The notes under the pieces: generated by a model | Seen by the model: the letters and a program-made list of their open reading frames with translations, nothing else | The model's database searches: none | What the model was told of the DNA's origin: nothing | Program-made: the position numbers and the translations under genes | NCBI GenBank assembly: GCA_017656255.1 | Contig: JACDOE010000004.1 | Location: forward strand, 140,140-204,139 | DNA: 64,000 nt | Source of the DNA: Bacillaceae bacterium | GTDB lineage: Bacteria > Bacillota > Bacilli > JACDOE01 | Direction of reading: 5' to 3' | In this document: in pieces, positions 7,407 to 15,931 of the stretch | Layout of the letters: every line of letters starts with the position of its first letter | Position numbering within the stretch: position 1 is the first letter of the stretch

Positions 7407-8219
7407 TTGAAAAAAACAACGCTTTATCTGGCAATAGCCGTTGTCCTGGCTATTCTGGCAGGAAATTTCATATATTTTCAGTCCCAGCAACTTTCTTCTC
7501 CCATTATGCTGAAGCATTACTATGATTTACCTTTGGATCCAGAGGTCCGGTTTGAACTCCATTATCTTGTCAATCGTGATGAAGAAATGGATATTTCTTG
7601 GATCTCCATTCCGGGTTTAGACTATGTCCAAACCATAAATGACTATCAGGGATCCGGACAATCCTTCCGCCATCACAAGCTTAAATCGGTGATGGTCGTG
7701 ATTAATGGTGACTTGCTAAAACAAAACAACGGCAATCAGGATCAGTGGATTTTCACAGAGGTGACCGCCCATTTAACAAATGGTAATACCAAAACATTTC
7801 CAGTAGGAAAGGTTGTTATAACTGAATTCAAGGAAAGTCCACTAAAATTTAAAGCCACGGGAAGTTCAACGGATGGCACCGGTTTCAGAGTACTGGAAGC
7901 AGAAGAGGAGCTGGACATTCAACAGGTTGAGATCCCATTTTCAGAACAACTGCTTCCGGATTTAAAGGTTCTCATTGATCAACAGCCTTACACAGAGGAT
8001 TTACTGCCTATCAAACTTAAAAAAGGGGATCTAATAGAAGTTAATCATCAGTTTTCCTTTGACGAGACCAATTCTAGCCGCCTCCATTATTATGATTCAC
8101 ACATTTATTTGATGGGTAGGACAGCAGGCGGTGAAGCGTTTAAAAGAGGTGCCAATATCCATTTTAGACCGTATTTAAGTCAGAAGGATGTTAATCAATT
8201 GGTCGAACAGGCAAGGTGA
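7407..8219 (+). CDS. Membrane-anchored protein of unknown function
   Basis: I place the start at TTG 7407 because GGTGAT lies about 7 nt upstream; in-frame ATGs at 7380 and 7395 are alternatives. The 270-residue product starts KKTTLYLAIAVVLAILAGNF, a single N-terminal membrane helix, followed by an extracytoplasmic domain rich in beta-strand segments (ISWISIPGLDYVQTINDYQG). I do not recognise the family. Its stop overlaps the start region of the next membrane protein gene, so the two are probably one transcription unit and may work together. Confidence 0.7.
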   Translation: MKKTTLYLAIAVVLAILAGNFIYFQSQQLSSPIMLKHYYDLPLDPEVRFELHYLVNRDEEMDISWISIPGLDYVQTINDYQGSGQSFRHHKLKSVMVVINGDLLKQNNGNQDQWIFTEVTAHLTNGNTKTFPVGKVVITEFKESPLKFKATGSSTDGTGFRVLEAEEELDIQQVEIPFSEQLLPDLKVLIDQQPYTEDLLPIKLKKGDLIEVNHQFSFDETNSSRLHYYDSHIYLMGRTAGGEAFKRGANIHFRPYLSQKDVNQLVEQAR

Positions 8220-8227
8220 GAATAAAA

Positions 8228-8821
8228 ATGTCCAATATGCCGAAAGCCTTTCATCAGCTCTTTTGGGGATTTCTGATGGTTCTTATCGATATTTTTCTCT
8301 TTCGCCTTGATTTGTTTCCGGATTTTGTCGGATTCCTTATTATTCATGCAGGTCTCAGGAAGTTGGAGCTTCGGGATCGGGAGTTTGTGATTGCGAAAAA
8401 ATGGACCACGGCACTTGTGTTTTTATCTTTTCCGGCCCTCTATCAATTTTCACCCAATGTGTTAAATGGTATTGTTCTGTCTAATAGGCTCTGGTTAAGT
8501 ATTACTTTTTCTATCGTTCTCGGGTTGATGCACCTAATTCTCGTTTATTATATCGTCAAGGGTATGATTCATCTGGTAGAAAGTGAGAAACAGACGCTGG
8601 CTAGAAAAAGCGAAAAGAGATTAAACTTTTATGTGGGTGGAATTCTAGTTTCACTTGTTATTCTTACGTTTATATTTAATGTGCCGGAGCAAATTGGAGC
8701 TTTTCTTCTTATTGGATCTTCGGTGATCTCACTTATCGTGGAAATCAGCTTTCTTGTTTTATTAAAGGAATATCAACGCCTGTATCAAGTAGAAAAGGCA
8801 GTTTCTAATATTCAGCAATAA
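8228..8821 (+). CDS. Multi-pass membrane protein of unknown function
   Basis: From ATG 8228 (AGGTGAG 7 nt upstream, overlapping the end of the preceding gene) the product is 197 residues with about five hydrophobic helices, including FWGFLMVLIDIFLFRLDLF, the segment around LWLSITFSIVLGLMHLILVY, and two near the C-terminus (YVGGILVSLVILTFIF and IGAFLLIGSSVISLIVEISF). The DLFPDFVGFLIIHAGLRKL segment after the first helix is distinctive, but I cannot assign a function. It is tightly linked to the upstream anchored protein. Confidence 0.72.
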   Translation: MSNMPKAFHQLFWGFLMVLIDIFLFRLDLFPDFVGFLIIHAGLRKLELRDREFVIAKKWTTALVFLSFPALYQFSPNVLNGIVLSNRLWLSITFSIVLGLMHLILVYYIVKGMIHLVESEKQTLARKSEKRLNFYVGGILVSLVILTFIFNVPEQIGAFLLIGSSVISLIVEISFLVLLKEYQRLYQVEKAVSNIQQ

Positions 8822-8859
8822 AAAAAGAACCTTCAATCCAGCGATAGATTAAAGGTTCT
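8820..8859 (-). terminator. Rho-independent terminator of the malate:quinone oxidoreductase gene
   Basis: AGAACCTT (8826-8833) pairs with AAGGTTCT (8852-8859), extended inward by AATC/GATT. On the minus strand the stem is followed by a run of seven T, so it serves the minus-strand gene ending at 8935. The plus-strand side has no T run. Confidence 0.8.
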
Positions 8860-8934
8860 GTGTCATTCCCGATGCTAATCTATTATTCCTTCATTTAACT
8901 AAATTCAATTTAGTCACTGTTTTTTCACTCATGA

Positions 8935-10470
8935 TTAAGCTTCAGCCAATACCTTTTCTTCAACATCCAGCGTATCATCCTGTTTCGGCTCGTCCAGACC
9001 AAGAGCCTTAGCTGTCGAGGACAGAATGTCGCGATAAAGTTCCGGATTTTTCTCCAACGACACACCATAAGAAGGAATCATTTCTTTTATTTTCGGCTCC
9101 CACTCGCTTAGATGTTGCGGGAAGCATTTCTTAATGACTTCAAGCATGACGTGAACAGCCGTAGAAGCCCCCGGTGAAGCACCGAGCAAAGCAGCTATCG
9201 ATCCATCAGCGGCACTGACCACTTCCGTACCAAATTGAAGGGTTCCTTTACCGCCTTCAACCGTATCTTTTATAACCTGCACACGCTGCCCCGCCACTAC
9301 TAAATCCCAGTCCTCACTTCTGGCATCCGGAATAAATTCACGCAATTCTTCCATCCGCTGTTCCTTCGATAACATAACCTGCTGAATCAGGTATTTTGTC
9401 AATGGAATATTCTTGGCACCCGACGCTAGCATCGTCAGGAGATTATGTGATTTAACGGAAGTTAACAAATCAAGATTTGAACCTGATTTTAAGAACTTGG
9501 GTGAGAAACCGGCAAACGGGCCAAATAGCAACGCTTTTTTATTATCGATGTATCTTGTATCAAGATGCGGCACAGACATTGGCGGAGCGCCAACCTTGGC
9601 TTTGCCGTATACTTTGGCATGATGCTTTTCTACAATTTCCGGGTTGTTACACACCATAAACAGTCCGCTAACCGGGAATCCTCCAATATGTTTTCCTTCT
9701 GGAATTCCGGATTTTTGCAGCAGATGCAGGCTTCCGCCACCGGCTCCGATAAAGACGAATTTTGCCGTATAGTTTTCGATATTGCCGTTATCAATATTGT
9801 GCACTTTTACTTCCCAGGTGCCGTCGCCATTTCGTTTAATATCCTCAACGTTATGCTTATAGTTGATTTCAACGTTTTGACGTTTTAAATGGTCAAACAA
9901 TATGCGTGTTAAAGCACCAAAATTGACATCCGTGCCCGAGTCGATTTTAGTTGCCGCTATTGGTTCATCCGATTTACGACCTTCCATGATAAGTGGAATC
10001 CATTCATTCAATTTTTCTGGATCATCGGAAAATTCCATTCCTTCAAACATGGGATTGTTTGACAATGCCTCAAACCGTTTTTTCAAAAACGCAACATTCT
10101 GCTCGCCCTGCACGAGACTTAAATGAGGCAATGGTCGGATAAAATCCTGCGGATTACGAATCAGATTGCTGTTTACAAGATAAGACCAGAACTGTCTTGA
10201 AATCTGAAACTGTTCATTAATTTTAATTGCTTTGCTGATATCGATCGATCCATCTGATTTTTCAGGTGTATAGTTAAGTTCGCACAATGCAGAATGGCCC
10301 GTACCGGCATTATTCCATTCGTTGGAGCTTTCCTCTCCTGCGTCTTCAAGTTTCTCAAACACTGTTATGTCCCATTTCGGTACTAATTCTTTCAGTAGCG
10401 TCCCCAGAGTAGCACTCATTATACCGGCACCAATTAAAATAACGTCCGTTTTTGTTTGTTTGTTTCTCAT
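8935..10470 (-). CDS. mqo: Malate:quinone oxidoreductase
   Basis: This is a 511-residue membrane-associated FAD enzyme that oxidises L-malate to oxaloacetate and passes electrons to the quinone pool, an NAD-independent alternative to malate dehydrogenase. The N-terminal dinucleotide-binding motif is [20 protein letters not shown]. Family blocks include [60 protein letters not shown] and [19 protein letters not shown]. The length fits the family (about 490-520). The ATG at 10470 (AAAGGA 10 nt upstream) is chosen; a GTG at 10476 is possible. It is monocistronic with its own terminator and lies next to an AT-rich gap. Confidence 0.95.
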   Translation of the reverse strand: MRNKQTKTDVILIGAGIMSATLGTLLKELVPKWDITVFEKLEDAGEESSNEWNNAGTGHSALCELNYTPEKSDGSIDISKAIKINEQFQISRQFWSYLVNSNLIRNPQDFIRPLPHLSLVQGEQNVAFLKKRFEALSNNPMFEGMEFSDDPEKLNEWIPLIMEGRKSDEPIAATKIDSGTDVNFGALTRILFDHLKRQNVEINYKHNVEDIKRNGDGTWEVKVHNIDNGNIENYTAKFVFIGAGGGSLHLLQKSGIPEGKHIGGFPVSGLFMVCNNPEIVEKHHAKVYGKAKVGAPPMSVPHLDTRYIDNKKALLFGPFAGFSPKFLKSGSNLDLLTSVKSHNLLTMLASGAKNIPLTKYLIQQVMLSKEQRMEELREFIPDARSEDWDLVVAGQRVQVIKDTVEGGKGTLQFGTEVVSAADGSIAALLGASPGASTAVHVMLEVIKKCFPQHLSEWEPKIKEMIPSYGVSLEKNPELYRDILSSTAKALGLDEPKQDDTLDVEEKVLAEA

Positions 10471-10897
10471 TTTCACCCTATCCTTTTACTCTAAGATTTG
10501 TAGAGAGCAAGTAAGTGCTTAAATTCACAAGCATAGACCTATAAATCTTTTTGTATACAGGTCGCATTTGTAAAAATATTCTATTATTCTCTCTTGTTAA
10601 TTAGAGCATTAAATAAACGATCAATTGGTGCTAACCAGTAAGCAAATCACAGCTGTAATATAACACGATTCATCAAAATTTTCTACTATCATGTTTTATT
10701 ATAATATATTTTTCTGATAACTTAAAAACCTGTGTTTATTACTTCTGACTTCAAATTCTTATTATACCATTATTAATCTATCAATCAAACCAAACATAAA
10801 ATGACACTTATATCCAGAGATAGACAAAGAAAAAACCGCACCTTTTACAGTACAGTTTTATAAAAGATTTACCCTTATTAATTTCTTCCCTTTGCAT

Positions 10898-10914
10898 TAC
10901 TTATGATACGGCTC
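10898..10914 (-). repeat. Distal copy of the rlmH-end direct repeat (candidate att site)
   Basis: The 17 bases TACTTATGATACGGCTC (plus strand) are identical to 13176-13192 at the 3' end of rlmH and in the same orientation. On the minus strand this reads GAGCCGTATCATAAGTA, close to the SCC attachment core around TATCATAAGT. It would encode the rlmH tail EPYHK, here with no gene in front of it. Confidence 0.7.
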
Positions 10915-11014
10915 TCCTCATTACACTCAACTCTAAACACACGATTATTAAATTTAATGTCATCTTTCATAAAGGAAAAATCATTGATTTTGGAGAAAAC
11001 GCTTTGATATTAAT

Positions 11015-11050
11015 AAGAAGATGGTTTTTGGGGCCATCTTCTTTATTTGT
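11015..11050 (+). terminator. Strong hairpin terminator with no gene in front
   Basis: AAGAAGATGG (11015-11024) pairs perfectly with CCATCTTCTT (11034-11043) around a 9-nt loop, followed by TATTTG. It reads as a plus-strand intrinsic terminator, but no gene is detectable upstream on that strand. Confidence 0.6.
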
Positions 11051-11439
11051 AATATGTCTCATTATGAATGAGGCGGAAAGTTCTAAACAGGTGTTCAAAT
11101 ATTAATGTAGTTTCCATACCTGCTAAGGCCTATGAAGGACATTTTTTGTATTTTCAACGCTGGATATGTCCTTCATGCCTGCTTTCAAAAAAATTCAATC
11201 TCATTTATAAACCGTTTTTTGTTCCCCCTACTAGAGTTCTTCGTGTATTCCCCTAGATAAGTATTTCAGACAATTTATAAAACTTTAACTGAACAACTGA
11301 TCCATATGGAACAGTCTTTAGAAGCCTCTTTTACTTATTAAATACCTGGTTTTGATAATTGATTAGAGTGATTAGTTTTACCACCTCCGGCAATAATACC
11401 AAATGACCACAAATGTGAACTTGACTTGAGGTGACTCCA

Positions 11440-12747
11440 ATGCATACAGGGCTAAAATATAAAAATTTTTTTTCAGTTCTGGGTCAATGGATTATCTTCG
11501 GAAGCATCGTAGGTATAATTGTTGGCACAGTTACAACGTTCCTCTTAGAAACAAATGATTATCTGGGAAAAGTTCGGGAAAAAAGGGACTGGCTGATCTT
11601 CCTCCTTCCTCTGGGAGGACTAATCGTGGGATACATATATATGAACTATGGGAAGGTGTTTCTGAACAATACGTTACATAACACTGCTGAATTAAATAAT
11701 TTAGTGATTGATGCGGTTCATGGAAAAAAAACGGTGCCACTGAGAATGGGGCCTATCGTCTACTTTGGAACTTTTATTACCGTCCTCTTTGGCGGTTCCA
11801 CAGGCAGAGAAGGTGCTGCAATCCAGATGGGAGGCAGTGTAGCCTCAGCTGTCAACAAATTTTTTAAGATAAACATTTTCGACGCGAAAATTATACTTAT
11901 GAGCGGGATTAGTGCTGGTTTTAGTTCTGCCTTTGGAGCACCTATAGCTGGTACCGTTTTTGGAATGGAAATGGCTGCGTTAGGAAAACTGAAGTTTGAA
12001 GCACTCGTTCCCTGTCTTGTGTCCAGCTTTGTCAGCCATTATGTAACAACAGCAGCCTGGGGACATAAACACGAAGAGTTTCTGATCCAGAACATACCTG
12101 AAATATCTGTTGATACGTTTGCAACCGTCATTATTATTTCTGTAATTTTCAGTCTGGTGAGCCTTTTATACTGTCAGTTGAGACATGGAATCCAGAACTT
12201 CTCTGAGAAGCTTTTCAATAAAAACCATATGAAGAGAGCCTTTGTTGGTGGGTTAATCATTGTTGCTTTAACATTAATAGTGGGTTCACAGGATTACAAT
12301 GGCCGAGGCTTAGAGATGTTAGAACATTCTTTTAAAGGAGATGTTTCTGACTTTGCATTCCTGGCCAAATTAGTATTTACAGCAGTAACTCTTGGTACTG
12401 GTTTTGTTGGCGGTGAGGCCATACCGTTGTTTTTTATAGGGGCAACATTAGGAAATACCTTATATGCATTTTTCGATTTACCTTTATCATTTCTCGCGGC
12501 ATTAGGATTAATCGCTGTTTTTAGCGGTGGTGCAAACACACCTATTACCGCTTTCCTGCTGGCAATGGAGATGTTTGACGGGAAAGGAATCGAGTACTTT
12601 TTCGTTGCCTGTTTAGTCAGTTATTTGTTTTCAGGACATCATGGACTATGGCCTTCCCAAAAAATATATGATCCAAAGAGCAGGCTATACCATATCACTT
12701 ACGCAGAAACCATCGAAAACGTTGAAAAAATGAAGAAGCAAAAATAA
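11440..12747 (+). CDS. ClC-family chloride channel/transporter
   Basis: From ATG 11440 (GAGGTGA 5 nt upstream) the product has 435 residues and about ten hydrophobic helices. ClC signatures are FGGSTGREGAAIQMGGSVAS (the GxEG motif with the gating glutamate), AGFSSAFGAPIAGTVFGMEM in the middle, and GTGFVGGEAIPLFFIGATLG towards the C-terminus. ClC proteins are dimeric anion channels or chloride/proton (or fluoride/proton) antiporters; transport mode cannot be told from sequence. No CBS domain follows. The gene is the only intact one between two 17-bp direct repeats, and the segment is more AT-rich than its surroundings, consistent with recent acquisition. Confidence 0.92.
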   Translation: MHTGLKYKNFFSVLGQWIIFGSIVGIIVGTVTTFLLETNDYLGKVREKRDWLIFLLPLGGLIVGYIYMNYGKVFLNNTLHNTAELNNLVIDAVHGKKTVPLRMGPIVYFGTFITVLFGGSTGREGAAIQMGGSVASAVNKFFKINIFDAKIILMSGISAGFSSAFGAPIAGTVFGMEMAALGKLKFEALVPCLVSSFVSHYVTTAAWGHKHEEFLIQNIPEISVDTFATVIIISVIFSLVSLLYCQLRHGIQNFSEKLFNKNHMKRAFVGGLIIVALTLIVGSQDYNGRGLEMLEHSFKGDVSDFAFLAKLVFTAVTLGTGFVGGEAIPLFFIGATLGNTLYAFFDLPLSFLAALGLIAVFSGGANTPITAFLLAMEMFDGKGIEYFFVACLVSYLFSGHHGLWPSQKIYDPKSRLYHITYAETIENVEKMKKQK

Positions 12748-13077
12748 AATATTTTTGGATATACAGTTCATAAAGAAAAAACATCACAGGTATTTCAGGA
12801 CACCTTGTTGATCAATCAAACGAATAACCAACAGTTAGAAATGCGGATCCGTATTCATGATTCAGAGGAGGATCTTCGTGAAATCGTTTTTATCGATCGT
12901 GATATTGCTGCGGAGATGAAGGCGATTCAAATCATGCAAATGATTTCGGTTGCTTGAGTATTTCTCATTTTTGCATTGCTTTATGTTTCACTCGCAAAAA
13001 AAGGAAGAGAAACACCAAGTGCCGAAAAGGAATCGTATATTTTAAACTATAAAATAGGTTTAGAATTATATTTCTGA
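12748..13077 (+). pseudogene. Degraded gene fragment interrupted by UGA
   Basis: In one frame the sequence reads FGYTVHKEKTSQVFQDTLLI..., then IRIHDSEEDLREIVFIDRDI and MKAIQIMQMISVA, then UGA (12955-12957), then VFLIFALLYVSLAKKGRE and on to a stop at 13075-13077. The piece after the UGA is a convincing membrane helix with a positively charged end, so this looks like the C-terminal part of a membrane protein with a Trp-to-stop change and no start. I cannot name the family. It lies inside the repeat-bounded segment behind the ClC gene. Confidence 0.45.
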
Positions 13078-13174
13078 GCGTTTTATCATGCTACAAAATA
13101 TGGGATAATAAGTATGTGTTTAATTCCATAGTTAGCATATTCTCTCCTAAAAGCCTGCCCGTTACATCATCTTT

Positions 13175-13654
13175 CTACTTATGATACGGCTCCCCCCGAA
13201 TAATCTTAAACGCCCGATATACCTGTTCCAGTAAAATCAAACGCATCAACTGATGGGGAAACGTCATCTTGGAAAAAGACAACTTCATATCCGCCCGCTG
13301 CATCACCTCATCCGACAAACCCAGTGAACCCCCGATCACAAAAGCTACCGAACTTTTTCCATAAGTCGCCCATGCGTCCAGTTCTTGAGCCAGCTTTTCC
13401 GAAGACCACATCTCACCATCAATCGCCAGCGCCACCACGTGCTGATCCGGCTTCAGCTGTTGAAGGATACGTTCCCCTTCCCGCTGTTTAACCTGTTCCT
13501 CCTCCGCTTCACTCAAATGTTCCGGAGCCTTCTCATCCGGGACTTCAATCAGGCGCACCCTGGCATAAGCAGACAGCCTTTTCGAATACTCCTCAATTCC
13601 CTGCTTCAAATATTTTTCCTTCAATTTACCAACCGAAACGATTGTGATATTCAT
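13175..13654 (-). CDS. rlmH: 23S rRNA pseudouridine-1915 N3-methyltransferase RlmH
   Basis: The 159-residue protein from ATG 13654 (GCAGGGA upstream) is the length of RlmH (OrfX) of staphylococci. It begins [20 protein letters not shown], has the SPOUT knot motif [15 protein letters not shown] and ends [19 protein letters not shown], the active-site tail that reaches the partner subunit in the dimer. It methylates pseudouridine 1915 in helix 69 of 23S rRNA. The last codons form the conserved insertion site of SCC elements, and a second copy of that site lies 2.28 kb downstream. The gene stays intact after the presumed insertion, as in SCC events. Confidence 0.96.
   Translation of the reverse strand: MNITIVSVGKLKEKYLKQGIEEYSKRLSAYARVRLIEVPDEKAPEHLSEAEEEQVKQREGERILQQLKPDQHVVALAIDGEMWSSEKLAQELDAWATYGKSSVAFVIGGSLGLSDEVMQRADMKLSFSKMTFPHQLMRLILLEQVYRAFKIIRGEPYHK
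13176..13192 (-). repeat. Proximal direct repeat in the 3' end of rlmH (candidate attachment site)
   Basis: TACTTATGATACGGCTC on the plus strand covers the codons for EPYHK and the first two bases of the stop. It is identical to 10898-10914. The minus-strand core TATCATAAGT is the same as in staphylococcal SCC attachment sites. Confidence 0.7.
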
Positions 13655-13717
13655 CAATTTCCCTGCCTTCCTACCAATACCCTGCTACCAGTATCCCGGC
13701 TGATCACCAGCCGTCAC

Positions 13718-13928
13718 TTATCCACACTATTATCCACAATTTCTGTGGATAACCACTCGTTATCCACTAATACCATCCACAAATTGTGGATAAATCTGTG
13801 GGTAATGTGAATAACTCTGCATATTTTTGCAATAAAAATGCCGTTTTCGGGGTTCTTATACATTCACCTAAAAATTTCCTTTCAACAAAAATCCCCTTTA
13901 AACATGGCAAAAATATCTCTTATCCACA
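13718..13928. promoter_or_regulatory. Cluster of about eight DnaA boxes
   Basis: Boxes seen: TTATCCACA at 13718-13726, 13730-13738 and 13920-13928; TTATCCACT at 13760-13768; the complement TGTGGATAA at 13744-13752 and 13785-13793; near matches TGTGGGTAA at 13797-13805 and TGTGAATAA at 13806-13814. Two pairs form inverted repeats (for example 13730-13752). The cluster lies between rlmH and the CxxH/CxxC gene, about 40 kb from oriC. It probably titrates DnaA or lets DnaA control nearby genes, and from memory the equivalent intergenic region of B. subtilis (yydA) is a known DnaA-binding cluster. Confidence 0.8.
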
Positions 13929-13938
13929 TTCATTTTCA

Positions 13939-14145
13939 TCAACCATCTGAATAATTTTTGCGACAGCTTTTGACAAAAACAATAGCTTTTCGACCACAAT
14001 ATCGACACGTTGCTTCGATCACTTCATTCTCCTCAGCAGGCATGTCTTCCAGACGTACGACATCCGGTGCCTCTTCAAATTCATCGACAAAATCATCCAA
14101 AATCTGTTCCAAATGTGATTGACAACTGGCCAGCATCTTTTCCAT
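13939..14145 (-). CDS. Small CxxH/CxxC-motif protein
   Basis: This 68-residue protein has CQSH (CxxH) near residue 8, CRYC (CxxC) near residue 47 and a third cysteine late in the chain, the pattern of the small CxxH/CxxC family found next to htrA/rlmH in Bacillales. The spacing suggests zinc binding. The acidic middle (DDFVDEFEEAPD) is also typical. The ATG at 14145 has a long AAGGAGGGGAGAGG ribosome site. A hairpin separates it from htrA upstream. The function is unknown. Confidence 0.82.
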   Translation of the reverse strand: MEKMLASCQSHLEQILDDFVDEFEEAPDVVRLEDMPAEENEVIEATCRYCGRKAIVFVKSCRKNYSDG

Positions 14146-14180
14146 ACCTCTCCCCTCCTTAAGGAAACATCAATGAAAGA

Positions 14181-14212
14181 GCAGTCCGTACTAACCAGTT
14201 GAACCGGACTGC
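14181..14212 (-). terminator. Hairpin between htrA and the CxxH/CxxC gene
   Basis: GCAGTCCG (14181-14188) pairs with CGGACTGC (14205-14212). On the minus strand it follows the htrA stop and is succeeded by a short CTTTCATT tract, so termination may be partial. Confidence 0.55.
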
Positions 14213-14222
14213 CCTGATACCA

Positions 14223-15470
14223 TTATTCACTTTGCGGGCTTCGTTCGACAAGCTGAACCGTCAGCGTCATTTTTTCACCCTGCCGGTAAACTGTTACCTC
14301 AACTGTATCCCCTTCATCCTTCTGGCTGTACATATATTTGCGGAGATCCGCTGAGGATGCAATCGGTTGACCATCCATCGCCACAATCACATCATATTTT
14401 TTAATGCCACCCTTGTCAGCCGGGCTGAAACGTTCTACATTATATACCACAACACCCTGGTGAACATTTTCCGGAATTTGCAGCGGATCTTTCCAGTAAC
14501 GGCTCGGAACCTGACGCAGATCCAGAGGTTCAATGCCCAGGAACGGTCGTATCACTTCACCGTAGCGCGTCAAATCTTCAATAATCTGCACCACATCGTC
14601 ACTGGGAATGGCAAAACCCAGTCCCTCGACCCCGGTTTGTGAAATTTTCAGACTGTTGATCCCGATCACCTGTCCGGAAATATTAATCAGCGCACCGCCA
14701 CTGTTACCCGGATTTATCGCGGCATCTGTCTGAATCACATCCAGCTCCCATTCCGGAGAACCGTCCTTGTTCAAATCAACCGGTACCGTTCGATCCAGAG
14801 AACTGATAATTCCCTGCGTAACCGTACGTGAAAATTCAAGCCCCAGCGGATTTCCAATGGCGATAGCCGGTTCCCCGACCTTTAAACTGGATGAAGTACC
14901 AAACTCAGCCACCGTGTCCACACCGTCATCTTCAATGGCAATCACCGCCAGATCGGTCAGCACATCCGTTCCGATCACTTCCGCCGGTACCCGATCCCCA
15001 TTGGGAAGCGAAACTTCCACACTGGTCGCACCGTCAATCACATGATAATTGGTCACAATATAGGCCTTTCCCTTCTCTTTCTTAAAAATGACCCCCGATC
15101 CGGTTCCCTGTTCAACGGTTCGGGAACGATTGGAGAAGAAATCAACCTGTTCGCCCATTTTGATGACGCCTACAACCGCATTTTCCACTTTCTCAACCGC
15201 TTCCGTAATCGCTGTATTGACGGAGACATTCATATTCTGATTCACAACCTGATCAGAAGGAGAATCCATCGCCTGTTCATCCTGTTGAACGGCAGGAGGA
15301 ACACTCGTTTCATATCCCGGCAGGATTCCGCTCCTGATTAAACTGGGAACCAGAAGCAGGACAATTATCCCACCGATAATCGCAGAAACGACCGAAATGA
15401 AGAAGACAGAGCCGAGACCACGCTGACGCCGTGGCTGCGTGTATCCGTCAAAATCATCATAATAGCCCAT
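14223..15470 (-). CDS. htrA: HtrA/DegP-like serine protease with one PDZ domain (HtrC/YyxA type)
   Basis: The 415-residue S1C protease has a cytoplasmic stretch of about 20 residues, a signal-anchor helix (SVFFISVVSAIIGGIIVLLL), a trypsin-like domain with His in VTNYHVIDGA, Asp in TDVLTDLAVIAI and Ser in TDAAINPGNSGGALI, then a PDZ domain from about residue 310 (GVVVYNVERFSPADKGGIKK). It acts on the outer face of the membrane in quality control of misfolded exported proteins. It is the last gene of the walR-walK-yycH-yycI-yycJ-htrA run, the usual Bacillales order, but a gap of about 460 bp with a divergent small gene and a hairpin separates it from yycJ. Confidence 0.94.
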   Translation of the reverse strand: MGYYDDFDGYTQPRRQRGLGSVFFISVVSAIIGGIIVLLLVPSLIRSGILPGYETSVPPAVQQDEQAMDSPSDQVVNQNMNVSVNTAITEAVEKVENAVVGVIKMGEQVDFFSNRSRTVEQGTGSGVIFKKEKGKAYIVTNYHVIDGATSVEVSLPNGDRVPAEVIGTDVLTDLAVIAIEDDGVDTVAEFGTSSSLKVGEPAIAIGNPLGLEFSRTVTQGIISSLDRTVPVDLNKDGSPEWELDVIQTDAAINPGNSGGALINISGQVIGINSLKISQTGVEGLGFAIPSDDVVQIIEDLTRYGEVIRPFLGIEPLDLRQVPSRYWKDPLQIPENVHQGVVVYNVERFSPADKGGIKKYDVIVAMDGQPIASSADLRKYMYSQKDEGDTVEVTVYRQGEKMTLTVQLVERSPQSE

Positions 15471-15632
15471 ATTGCCAGCTCCTTTCCGATCCTGTATTCC
15501 ACTATGTTTATTCCCTGTTCTATCAAGTTTTAATCAAAAACATACCATTATCTATTATAACAAGTTTTAACTGTGATCCATGATGGCAATAATAGAAAAT
15601 ATCCGAAAACCTGTCAACAGGAGTGATTTTGC

Positions 15633-15866
15633 GTGAACAATAATGGCAGCATCATGGATCAACTCAATCTGGTAGCCAGCCTGTCCGATGTCAAACACGA
15701 TCTGTATCAAAACACGCTGCTACTAACTACTTTAATCGACGTTCTAGCCGAAAAAAACATCATCGAACAACAACAACTGGTGGATAAAATGGCCCGTTTG
15801 GAATCTCAACTGGACCAGTCCCTGAAACAACTTGAAAAGATGACGGCCCAACTGACACAGAAATAA
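15633..15866 (+). CDS. Small coiled-coil protein of unknown function
   Basis: A 77-residue open frame from GTG 15633 with AGGAG 9 nt upstream, on the opposite strand to its neighbours and divergent from htrA. The product is helical with heptad-like leucines and glutamines (DKMARLESQLDQSLKQLEKM), consistent with a short coiled coil. It has no membrane segment. I do not recognise a family. The good ribosome site and own downstream hairpin support a real gene. Confidence 0.55.
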   Translation: MNNNGSIMDQLNLVASLSDVKHDLYQNTLLLTTLIDVLAEKNIIEQQQLVDKMARLESQLDQSLKQLEKMTAQLTQK

Positions 15867-15878
15867 TGGAAAACCATC

Positions 15879-15912
15879 TGTTACAACCATACCCGCGGGT
15901 ATGTCTGTAACA
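15879..15912. terminator. Hairpin between the small coiled-coil gene and yycJ
   Basis: TGTTACA (15879-15885) pairs with TGTAACA (15906-15912) around the perfect palindrome CATACCCGCGGGTATG (15888-15903). Neither side has a clean T run, so it is a strong hairpin but only a possible terminator for the convergent genes. Confidence 0.5.
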
Positions 15913-15931
15913 AAAAATGTTTCCTTAAGAC

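Larger units (their letters stand above)
10477..11439. other. AT-rich intergenic region holding an rlmH-like repeat and an orphan terminator
   Basis: About 960 bp without a convincing gene. It contains the left 17-bp repeat of the rlmH end (10898-10914) and a strong hairpin terminator (11015-11050). Short open frames here have no ribosome site and no recognisable protein. The composition is visibly richer in A/T than the flanking core genes. Confidence 0.6.

Noticed and set aside
11068..11256. 62-codon open frame in the mqo-ClC gap
   Set aside because: No ribosome site and no recognisable protein pattern in an AT-rich gap.
12955..12957. UGA in the fragment after the ClC gene as a second selenocysteine codon
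   Set aside because: It sits at the start of a membrane helix, not in a redox motif, and the fragment has no start codon or ribosome site; a nonsense change in a decayed gene fits better.
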